A stretch of DNA of 64,000 bases from Prinia subflava. Taxonomy: Eukaryota; Chordata; Aves; Passeriformes; Cisticolidae. Positions 49,571-64,000 of the stretch are shown one piece after another. The translations under genes were made by a program, and so were the position numbers. Numbering within the stretch: the first letter of the stretch is position 1; every line of letters begins with the position of its first letter. Below the pieces are notes generated by a model that searched no databases, was not told the DNA's origin, and saw only the letters and a list, made by a program, of their open reading frames with translations. The stretch is taken from NCBI RefSeq assembly GCF_021018805.1, contig NC_086266.1, positions 5,456,001 through 5,520,000 on the forward strand, given 5' to 3'.

Positions 49571-50060
49571 TCAAGAAGGAGGGATAAAAACCTGGCAGCT
49601 TGGTGTGGACTTGACTGCCTTGCTCTTCCTGTTCTGTTTCTTTTGTGATGTTCTCTTCAGCCAGCTCAAAATCCACTTGGGGAGCTCATGGCTGGCAAGC
49701 TTGTCAAGCATATTCTCACAGATCTTAATCTTCAGTTCTTTCTGTGTCTTTTCCAACTGCAATGGACTTTTTGCTTCTCATTTTGTCACTGTCACTTGTG
49801 TCAGGGAAATGTTGAGGCATTTCCCCTGTCTCCCTCAGCAGCCCACACCAAAATTTTCCTTTTTACCTTCCTGTTTTTCATCTGCTTCACTCATTGCTTT
49901 ATTATTTCAAAAGGTCTTAGCTGGGAGTTCCCAAAGCTGGCTTTTCCAAAGGACCTCATTTCTGACCAGTGCCTTCCTTCTGATGCATCCTGAACTCACC
50001 CCCAATAAACCCAGAGAAGTCTTTTCCATCCACTGTATTGTCTGCAAGCGTTGGCTGTGA
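49571..50060 (-). pseudogene. Possible decayed coding relic, unidentified
   Basis: The minus strand carries a basic, Lys-rich frame (49571-49762: KELKIKICENMLDKLASHEL then PKWILSWLKRTSQKKQNRKS). A second frame with the same flavour lies just upstream (MSEADEKQEGKKENF). Stops separate them. The composition looks more protein-like than the surroundings, but I recognise no family. There is no splice or poly(A) evidence either way. Confidence 0.2.
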
Positions 50061-52604
50061 TCATCAGCCACTCTGAATTATGCTGAATGACCCAAGGACT
50101 GCAGACTGTGGGTCTGGTGGGTTTGTGCTGTTCAGAGCAGTCAGGAAGAGCCTCAGAGTGGACCAGGACAGCAGCAGAGCTGGCCTTGGCCAAACCCTCC
50201 TGCCCTCTCCAGGCCATGGCCAACAAGAGCAAGTGTTGTTAAGGGAAAGAGAAAACTTTGCATGGATTTTGGATGACTCCCTCGATGTTTGGGAATGCAG
50301 CATTTTAAATGTAAAGCCTGTTTTACTAGCTGAGCCAGCAAGCAATAAAACAATAAATCCATCAACAAACCACTGAAAAAGCAACCTAATGTTGCAGCTT
50401 CTCCACCTACAGCTGAAGGAGTTTTCAAGTCTCCCAAAATGAAATTAAAAAAAGGAAAAGCTGCATCATTCCAGCGAGATGAGTCTGGTTCAGCAGCCTC
50501 AGCCAGCCACAGGTCAGCAGGTTCACAGGTAACACATGAAATGTCAAAATGTCAAACCACAAGGAGTGTCTCTCCCTTCCCAGGCAATTACCACAGCCTC
50601 TGCAGCATTTGGATTAAAGTGCTTTTTGCAGAAGTTCTCATCTGTGCCCCTCCTCCTGTGCAAGGGAGCTGATGGCCAGAGAGCCACTGCGTTTTGCTTC
50701 ACTGCTCTGATGGGCTATTCACATCCAGGAGCCCTCGAAATGTCCTTAGAAAGCCTAAAGAGCAGGTGAAAAATAGCCAAGCTGCCAGAAATCACAGCAG
50801 CCAGCAGCTGTAGCCTTTGGCTCATCTGTCCCAGTGCCTGCAGCAACTTATGCAGAACTGTCTTGAAGCCAACCCCCAAACTCCTCGTGTTTTCACTTTG
50901 CTGCCACAATGGCACCTAAAGTGGAACAGCCAGGACAGAAACCGTGTTTTTTCCCTTTCTTCTAAAGTCACAGGAAGTCCTTTGAACTGCGCCAACACAA
51001 TGGCAAGGAGCGTGAATCAGGCTAAACATACCTCTGCCAGGGCTGAGGGGATAACAAACCTCTTCAGCTGTGTTCTCATGGTTACCGGGAGCTTAGCAAA
51101 GCCTTTGATGTGTCATTAGAGCCCCTGTCGTTACCTGCGTGCAGCTGCAGGATGAGCCAGGATCTCAGCCCAATTTCTGGGACGCAAATATAATAATCCC
51201 TCGGTGTGAGAGTGGTACAAAAACATGACAGCACCCTGCACGGCAGGGCTGGCTTTGTTTATGCCAGGGATACTGCTGGAGATTTGTCCTGATTTCTTCT
51301 CCAGGAGTTCATTAATAACCACAGTCAGGCCGAGCAGTGTTTACGGTTTAGGCAGTGGGAGAATCTAGGTTAGGTTTAATTGCCAGGGTTTGAGCTTGAA
51401 AGCCAAATTGCTTCTAGGATCCTCGTGCTGGATCTGGAAGCACTGATTTCACTTTCCATCCTCCCCCAGCCCCTGGAGATTTCAGCCCATGATGGCAGAA
51501 ATGCAGTGAGATAAGGTGTTCTCTGAAGATTCCTCTCTCCTGGGACAGTTTCCTTAAAAAAGTCTTCCTGCACAAAGCCAAGCCTGGAAAACAGATCATT
51601 TTTGGCTTTGGATCTGCTCAGCCAGGGAAAACTTGGAGCAAATCTCATCTTGTTGCCTGCTTGTGTTTTTATCAGCCGGCCAAGCTCTGCTCTGTTCGGA
51701 TCCATCTGTGATGTTTCCTGGGGTCAGCCCTGGTGTGGGACACAAAGATCTGCCAGCCCCTGGAGCCCAGGGGAGCTGGTGCTGGGCTGTCCCAGCAAGA
51801 GGCTGCACCTCCATCGTGGGGGAGGCTGCTGCAAAGCCTGGAGCCAGCACAGCTTGCCTGGGGGGCTAAAAAACCCCAGGCAGTAAAGACACCCAAAGCC
51901 TTTGCTGAGGGAAAGACACTGCAGAGCTCTGTGATTTCAAAAGGCAGCAGGGGAAGCCCAAACCCCTGAGTGTGGCAGGCCAGGTAGAGGAGCTGTGCTG
52001 GGATCCCACAGCTCCTGTAGGTCTGTTCAGTGTCCTGGGCTCAGCTTTCCCTGCTGCTCTGCCTCTGCCTCATCTGGGGGTTCACAGACCCTCCTTGCAA
52101 GGACTGCACATTATCTTCAGCAGCACAGGTTCTGTACAGTCTTAGGGCATGCAGTGAATGTGTCAGCCTGCCAGGTAAAGAAAACATCCTCCAAGTGCAT
52201 GACTTGAGCACACATTGTCTGAGAACCACTCTGACAATACCCACAAAGCCCCAACACGCCGTTCTGACAAGGCCTTGTTAAGAGCAGAAGAGCTTTTTAA
52301 GCCTTGATTCACAAAGCTGAATGCCATCAGCACAGCATTAAACTTTCACTATTTTTATATGCTTCAAGGCTGGGAAGAACCAGAACATTATCTGCGTGCC
52401 CCACACAATCTCTCTCCAAGAGAGTACATCCAGAGATGGCTGCTGAGCTTTTGTCTCTTCCTTATGTAAACCCATCCACAATTCCCAGGTTGTGGCACTC
52501 AGGTGTGACACCAGGGTTTAGAGACCATAGCTGGGCTTTTGTGAACTGCTCGGATCGTGTAGGAGCTCCACAAAAAGAGACTGCAGGGGCAGGGCTAAAT
52601 AATG

Positions 52605-52899
52605 AAGGACTCACTTCTGATGGCTCAGCAAAACAGCAAACAAACCATGGCAGGAGCAACATGTGGATGCAAAGGGCAACTGCACAGACTGAAGGTGGCT
52701 TGTGCAAAACTCAGGCTGAGAAGCTTCTATTGAGATATTTTCCTTTGGCTAGAAAAATGTTCAGCTAAGTCATTCTTCAGAGAAAATACTGAGGCTTAGT
52801 CAAATGCAAAATAAGCCCTGAAAAAATAAAGGCTTTGGGTTTTGTTTGCTAAAAGCAAAGAATATTTTTTTAAAAAAGGAAATAAAATAAAAATAAAGG
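52605..52899. repeat. Recent segmental duplication, copy 2
   Basis: A 295-bp direct repeat of 48143-48429, carrying the extra AGGAGC hexamer after CCATGGC. Flanking sequences on both sides differ from those of copy 1, so the duplicated unit is about 290 bp. Confidence 0.93.
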
Positions 52900-55576
52900 C
52901 AGAGAAGATGCAGGGGGATCAGTAATCCTGGGGGGTAGAGAAATGCAGTTCAGTGCAGGGGTCACAAAGGTTGTTTTGTGGCCCAGGTGCCAAGGCCAGT
53001 CAGTGGTCAGGGGTGTGCACTGTGACACTGCACTGATCCATGAGGAGAGCGTGACTGAAGGAAATCTCTGGATGCCCAGCTGCAGCTGCTGTGCAGCTCC
53101 TGGGAGCTCAGGTCAGTGATAAAGAGGCTCTCTCCAGGAGCTATAAATATTGTCACACAGGTGTAATTTTGCTGGATGCATGTGTCAGACTTGCTGTTCC
53201 ACCAGAGCAAGTTCATCTATAACTGTAAGCCTTGACTAAGAGAAGTTGGCTTTCCCAGCAGGATAAATAGCAAGAGACGTGCCTCTAATTGCACATCAGC
53301 AGACCTGATCCCTCAAGGATGTTGGCTGGCATGAGGGAAAGGAGTGGGATATTCTCAGGGGTCAAACTGCATGGCCAATCTAGACTGAGCCTGAAGGGAT
53401 CACCCGGGCAGTGCTGCCAGGCACTGGGAATCTGGTGGAAGCCCAAACTCTCTCCCCATCAGCAGGGCACCCCTTTGGATTTGCACTTTGCTGGATGTCA
53501 GCTGTGGGAGTTTGGCTTCAAGGTCCTGTTCTTTCCTTTAAGAAGGACACACATGCACGTCCCTGGGCATGGGGGAGGACAGCAAATGCATCCCTTGGAC
53601 AGAAAACAGGAGACTCCCTCCAGCCTTTTGCTGGGAGGAGGTTTCAAGGCAGTTAACAAGGGAGGGAGGTACCACCATCAGCATTTGACAGGGGAATTGA
53701 GGTGGGAGTGCCTTGCAGTGGCAAAGCCAGGTAGGGTTTGGTGGCTGAGCCTGAGGCTTGGTCCTGGCCCTGCAGTCTGTGCCCTTGTGTTTTCCTTTCT
53801 GACACCCCAGTCAGAAGAGACCCTGGGGGTCCTGAGCAGCACCAAGAGGAAGAAAGGGAACCATCAGATGCTCCAGGATGGACATCCCAACTTGGATGTG
53901 CAATTCCAGAGGGGTTCTTTGCCCCAGCACGCTGTGGTCATCTGGTCAGCTCCAACCACCTGACCAGCTCCAGGACGTGCTGGCCAGTGCCCCACCCAGG
54001 CTTCACAAACTGGGTAAAGAAAAGATCTCTGTGCACAAGAGCTCCTGGTTCTGTGCAATTCCAAACATGACAAAAGGTCTCATGTCCACCCTCAGCCTCT
54101 GGGTGGGCTTTTCACCTCTGACAAAGCCTTAGGGATGTATTTAAGGGGACAGGAGCACATGTAAGAGGAGGTCCTTCATTCCCCAATTCTTCTGCAGACA
54201 GCTAAACTGAAGGATGGTTTGAGTTTATTTTTAAAAATCCCAAGGCTCTCTTTTCTTCCAGAAGCTCATTCCCAAGAGCCTCATGATGCTGCTGCCATCC
54301 TGGCACCTGCCCAGCCCTGAATGAAAAAATAAATCCAATACTTTCTTAGTCACACAAAACTTGCTGAAGCTAATGGCTGTTTGCTGAATAAAGAAGTAGC
54401 GAAATGATTTAAAAGCTCTGAAATTGAGTATTTTTTTTCCCCTGTCTTATGCCAGCAGCTCCTGTAATACTTTACAGTCAGACAATGATACAAACTGTGG
54501 GGAGTGTGAGTTGTGTACTTGCAGGTCAGAGAGCTGGGAGCAGAACAGAGCCCTTAAGTCAAGTTGGGCTTTTCCCTTCATTTACCCCATCTGCCTTAAT
54601 GTGAGATCACTGATGTGTGGAGACCTAAACCCCCAGGGCACTGGCAGGATTAGCTCATATTTGAGAAGTGCTGCACAAAAGCAAGGCATTGTTTATCAAT
54701 GTAGGCTGTAAAACTTGCTGACACCATGTAGATTCACAGCCAGTTTAACTATGAAGAGATGAAATCCTGCCTGGTCCTCAAAAACAGAGGTGAAAGTGCA
54801 GCATCTCAGCACACAGAATCCACAATGAAGCCTGTTATTACTTAGGACTGGATTGGAGATGGAGACAGAGAAAATAATTTTTTAAAAGAAAGATTTACAC
54901 CTTGCCAAAATCAGCTCAATACCTTTCTGGTACATTTATCAGCAGCTTGTTGTTTCATTTACAACCTCTGGCTCCTGCAACCCTGGCTTCTCCAAATCAC
55001 AGTTTTTAATTAGCTGTTTGTTAGGTTTTTTTCCCTAATGATGTGCATCGATCACATACATTTGGGTTTTTATTATTCCACAAAGTGGGAAAAAACAACC
55101 CCATTGTTGTCACAAGCAAGCTTGGTCTCATTAGATGCGTGAAATGGTTCTGCTCTAGCATGCTGAACAAATTTAGATCTGCTCTCAAGCTGCTGGAGAA
55201 TAACAAATTCCCCCAGCCTGATGTTCCCACACCAACATTGCATACCTGATTCATAGCCCATCACAGGTCAGGAGGAAAACTAAGCCAGGTGGCACATCAG
55301 CCTCCCAAACTATAGATCCCAACACTTCTACCTCGGCACATAAAAGCAAAAAATCAGTGTGAATGACAAGGGGAAATCTACCTGTAAAAATGTGCCAAGC
55401 TGAGGATCAGTGATGGTGCACAGGTAGGAAACAAGGAGAGCATGGAAAGCAGCAGGGTAGGACTCAGTTCTGCCAACAAGAGTTGGTGGAAGCCTGCATA
55501 AACCCTGTGTGATGCACCCTGAGGTCCCTGTGAGTGCAGAGGGACCTGGGATTCCCTGGGAGGACAGCCAGCCTCA

Positions 55577-59816
<4,240 letters not shown>

Positions 59817-62800
59817 TTACTCCTGCTCTGCTGAACCCTCAGCACCGTGCTCTGTGCCCCAAACAACGGCTGATTTTATCACTCGTAATTGGGCACATTC
59901 ATCTCCAGTGCAGCTCTGCTGCTTCCCACGCTTACACTGAGGACAAATCTGTCCCACACGGCCAGACAATGCATATTTACAGAATCTGTGTGGCTGCATG
60001 ATCCATACCCTGCCACAGATCCACATGTTTTCAATACAGAGGTAAGCCCTGATGCTTTGGAACTCCTTTTCAATCTGAAATCCCTTCGTGTCTCCCAGCC
60101 AGATAAACAGCCTAGCAATGTTCTGGCGGTTTTAGGGAAACCTGGGTTTGTTACAGCTCCAGGCTTATCTGTATGTAAAAAGAATCAATATTCTGATTGC
60201 CTTTTACTGCCATCGTGCTTGCTGTTCTCCTAAGTGCCTCTCTCTCACAGAGCTGCTGCTGGCCCACATCACGTGCTGCCCCTGTGTGCCGGGCTGAGAT
60301 TCTCTCACAGATGCTGAGCAGCAGCTCCACTGCCCCTGCAAAGCCACAGAGCCCCACTGCCTGCCCAGGCGCTAAAACAAGGGGGAATTTTTAACCATTT
60401 TAACCTTCAGATAGCCTGGAGTGCTGAACACAGCCACCAGCACGTGCACACAGAGCTCTCCTTCCTGACTTCCTTGGATTTCGGCTGGATTTTTTTCCAG
60501 TGTTTCCTAACTGACACCTCTGCTGCCACCCCCCTTTGCACAGTGATTTCCCAGATTTACAGTCCCATGCTCTGCCCACTGGGTTGTGCTCAAAACATGA
60601 TGGATGAGCTGCCTTGAGTTCAGCACTCAGTTCCCATAAATCCTCCCCACTTTAAGGATAGATCACGCTGTTGTGTGGCATTAGCTGCCTCAGAGCTGCT
60701 CTCCTAATGAAAGAACCAATTTAAAGCTGCAAAGCAGAGTTCATGTTTTATGCACACTACCCAATTTTGGCCATGGCAGCAGCCTTGCAAGCAGCCTGGA
60801 CGGCCCATTGTTTAATTTAGTTGTGGAAATCCTTCTGTCCCCTGAGAGTTATTTTGCAGTACTAGGAAGCTTAGGTTTGTGCTTCAAAGTTTTACATCCC
60901 AAAATAAGATAATGCATTCTGGCAGGGTTTTCTCCTTAATGGCTAAAATATACGTATACATGTCTTTAGTTATTATTGCTGAGAAGCTTTTGATGCAGCC
61001 CGTGGCTGATACTATTGTGCTATATAAGTAACCCTTGATCTCGCCTTGATGTGATAAAAAGAAGGTTAAAGACGAAATATGTATGCGGTACTCTTTGTGA
61101 AACACCCAGAAATCTAAACAAAATGATCCCTTCTGTAAGACTGAAACACTCTGGGTATTCTGAGTCTCCCTCCAAACAAGTCCCCAGATGAGGCACACAG
61201 CAGAGAACATTCAGTGATGCGAGGCTCTTCCTGCTACCCCATGCAGTGAGAGAAAGCTCATTATGTCTTGGAGAAAACACAAATTTCCCCTTCTCTCCCC
61301 TCTCCTCCCCTCCCTGGCATTCATTCTGCAGCCTTGGACAGCAGAGCAGGAGCTGTGCCCATCCATGGACACAGGACAGTGCCTGGGAGGTGCAGGGTGG
61401 GCTGTTCCCTGCCCCAGAGGGACAGGGGGCACAGAAGGGTCTGTGCTTTCCACTGTGCTCTGCTGGGTCCAAGCACGGGAGAAGGGATTCAGGAAGTCAG
61501 GAGAAGACAAAAAGGCAGAATTAGTTTTGGATACCTTTTGACATGATCCTGCAATCCTTAAATGAGCTTTTATGTCCTCACCATGCTGTCACAGAGCCCC
61601 AGAGACCCCTTCCTGACCCTTCAATCTACTGGTAAATCCAATCAAAGATAATGCCATTAGGAAATTTCAATAATCTATTAATAACTTATTAATATTAATA
61701 ACTGATTACAACCCGTGTCTGAAGAGAATCCCCCATTTCCAGACTGCAGATTTACCCCCTGGCAAGGCCATGCAGCACCCAGGGAAGGGACAAGCTGGGA
61801 CTTCACTGCTGGCTCAGTGATGTCCCTCAGCACTGAGGAAAATGAGCCTCTGCACCTCTGATGGCAAAAGCCAGACTGAACCCTCTCTGTTAATATGTGC
61901 TCCTAAGGGCAGGATTTGGCTGGGATCCGGAGGGATTTCTGAAATTAAATCATTGCTACGCAGGCAGGGATTTCAGCAGAGCTGGGAAATCCAGAGATAA
62001 GTAAAACACCAGCAGAAGAACAGAGCAAGCTCCAGCCTCAGAGATTCACTCCCTTTGTGATCCCACAGCCCAAGAGCATCTGCATTTCTCCCTGCTCTGT
62101 GACTGTGAGACCTCCACCTGCAGAGAAATCAGGAGCTGCCCCAGCAGCCTGCCCTCTCCTTACCCTCACACTGATCCACCCAGAGCCTGGATGAGATGAA
62201 ACTGCATCTGCTTTTTCAGCAAGAGAACGCTGAGAGAAAAGCATCTCCTGCCTCTGCTCAGAGACATGGCAGGGAAATTCCTTTTTTTCTGCTCAAGCCA
62301 TTGATGTGCTAGCACTGTAGCTTGGCTGTCTTGCCCAGTTCCCCCCAAAGATTTAACAATTAAGGATTGTATAGGGGGGTAGGCACTTTCCCTAGAACTG
62401 CTGCAGAACACAAAATGACATTTTTAATTTCCTAGCAGCATCCTTCCCTGCAATTCAACTTTTTTTCAGGCACGAGTTGAGCCTTCAAGGCTGCTGGGGT
62501 GGCAGGTGGATACTGCCAGTCCTGGTTATAACCAGGGAAACAAAAATGCAAGGCCTGGGTTCAGGCAGGAAGCTGGAGCAGAGCAAGGTGTGGCTGCCCT
62601 AGGGATTGGCACGACACTGCCCAACAGAGCCCTTGGTGGGCTGCTCAAGCCCTTCCAGCCACCCTGCTGAGCTGCTGCACCAGGAAAGCAAAAAAAGACC
62701 CCGGAGCAACACAAAACTGGAAGAGCAAGAGATTTTCAAGTTCAGTATTTGAACTGAATTTAGAGATCCAAGTCGTGTGCCATGTTCCCAAGCCATTTGT

Positions 62801-63540
62801 TTGAGGATGATTCCTTTGTCTGGGGGCTTTGCCCATGTACAAGCTCAGCAAAGCTTCAGCACAAGCATGTTTCTAGGAACAATCTGAAGCAAGTGTGAGA
62901 GCAGAACAAGGTGCTGCAGGTCAGCCAGGGCTGCCCCTTCCCCCTGGGGTGCAGAGCCTGCTCTCTGCCTGCCAGGCCATGCTGCCTTGCTCCCACCTGT
63001 AGAAACCCCCCACAGCTGGGCAGATCTGCAATGCAAATGCAAACGAAACAACCCTTCCCACAGGGTTACCATGGCACTTCCCACACCTGCCTGCTGTTTC
63101 AGAGCTACCCCTCTCCTCCAGGAATGTGCTACCCCAGATCTGGCTGCTTGTGCACACCACAATTCCCCCTCCCTGCGGGGAGGGCCAGGTCCAGCCCCCG
63201 CAGCCCTACACGGGCAGGGTCTGTCACCTCCCTGGGTGTGCTCAATGCTTTGGGATTTCCATGTCCTCTGTGTCCCCATCCCAGCCCTCCCCATCGTCCT
63301 GGCCCTGGCCCAAGGCAGACATCCCCCTTTCTCCTGCCATCCCCCCTTTAAGTGCTCGTGGCTCCCCGGGCCCGGGAGGAGATAGCTGTTATTTACCAAA
63401 TGACAGAGTGCTATTTTTACTTGCTTCTGGGAAGCACCGGGAGCAGCGGCGGAGCTGGAACACAAATTACACCGCCTGGCTGCCTCCCCCCTCCCCGGCT
63501 GCAGAGAGATCCTGGGAGGGGGGCACAGGGGGCAGAGCAG

Positions 63541-63606
63541 ACTCGTGTTAAACTCGTGTTAAACTCGTGTTAAACTCGTGTTAAACTCGTGTTAAACTCG
63601 TGTTAA
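63541..63606. repeat. 11-bp tandem repeat, six exact copies
   Basis: The unit ACTCGTGTTAA is repeated six times without a mismatch over 66 bp. Confidence 0.98.
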
Positions 63607-63737
63607 CCCTCGCCCTGCACTCATCGAGTGCTGTTTATTCAAGAATCACACCGTGATAGCCCGGCTCGGCCGGTTGTGTGTGAGCTGCGGGGTTTGGGGC
63701 TGCCCTGGGCGCGGTTCGGCGGGCGGGGAGTCCCGGG

Positions 63738-64000
63738 GGCTGTGTCTGCAGCCAGGGTGCTGTGCCTGCATCCCAGGGTGCTGTGCCTGCAGCCGGGGTG
63801 CTGTGCCTGCAGCCGGGGTGCTGTGCCTGCATCCCGGGGTGCTGTGCCTGCATCCCGGGGTGCTGTGCCTGCATCCCGGGTGCTGTGCCTGCATCCCGGG
63901 GTGCTGTGCCTGCATCCCGGGGTGCTGTGCCTGCATCCCGGGGTGCTGTGCCTGCATCCCGGGTGCTGTGCCTGCAGCCGGGGTGCTGTGTCTGCAGCCG
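63738..64000. repeat. 20-21-bp GC-rich minisatellite, 13 copies, continuing past the window
   Basis: The unit CTGTGCCTGCATCCCGGGGTG is repeated 13 times, with CAGCCG/CATCCC variants and 20/21-bp length alternation. The minus strand reads as MQAQHPG repeats by chance. The array runs off the right edge. Confidence 0.95.

Noticed and set aside
48143..52899. The two 290-bp direct repeats as LTRs of a provirus
   Set aside because: They lack TG...CA ends and a flanking target duplication, and the 4.2 kb between them shows no gag, pol or env-like frame.
63635..63957. Repetitive MQAQHPG frame at the right edge
   Set aside because: A by-product of the 20-21-bp minisatellite, with length alternation that breaks the frame.

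Overview
The window looks like a bird nuclear genome, probably a neoavian or songbird. The case rests on many truncated CR1 LINE copies (the CACAGAATCACAGAAT-type 3' end and the GGTTGGAA...CCTCCAAGATCATC-type body), short solo LTRs of avian endogenous-retrovirus type, GC-rich minisatellites, and one vertebrate gene with large introns. No bacterial-style operon, tRNA, rRNA or CRISPR array was seen.

The only gene I can support is the 3' two thirds of a GABA-A receptor alpha subunit on the minus strand. I call it GABRA3 because its carboxyl end ([11 protein letters not shown]) and post-M3 segment ([17 protein letters not shown]) are of alpha-3 type. Seven coding exons run from right to left: 59719-59652 (68 bp), 55798-55578 (221), 46488-46406 (83), 41899-41756 (144), 40263-40111 (153), 37234-37023 (212) and 30309-29980 (330 with stop). 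All splice sites are GT-AG, the phases join perfectly, and the 68/221/83/144/153 bp lengths are the usual ones of the family. Together they encode about 402 residues: the end of the amino-terminal region, the benzodiazepine-site histidine, the Cys-loop, M1 to M4 and the stop. The signal peptide and first extracellular exons must lie beyond position 64000.

Positions 1-29700 are the 3' flank of the gene. I find no convincing coding exon there. It holds CR1 fragments, two LTR insertions, an unidentified repeat, a homopurine minisatellite and a 33-bp minisatellite. It also has some non-repetitive stretches that may be regulatory, the best being near 15405 with a perfect TGACGTCA site.

The introns (30310-59651) carry most of the structural novelty. 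There is a 56-bp tandem repeat in intron 8 and a G-run cluster just past exon 9. Intron 6 holds several LTRs, one of them ending within about 30 bp of an exon. Intron 5 holds an ERVK-like solo LTR with a perfect 6-bp target duplication, a 172-bp (AAAAAG)n tract, and a pair of nearly identical ~290-bp direct repeats 4.5 kb apart. The right edge, inside intron 3, ends in two GC-rich minisatellites.

The observation I rate highest concerns the M3 codon that is the mammalian A-to-I edited Ile/Met site (ATA). It reads ATC here, so editing could not produce methionine at that position. I saw no new multi-gene system; the window is one receptor gene in repeat-rich non-coding DNA.
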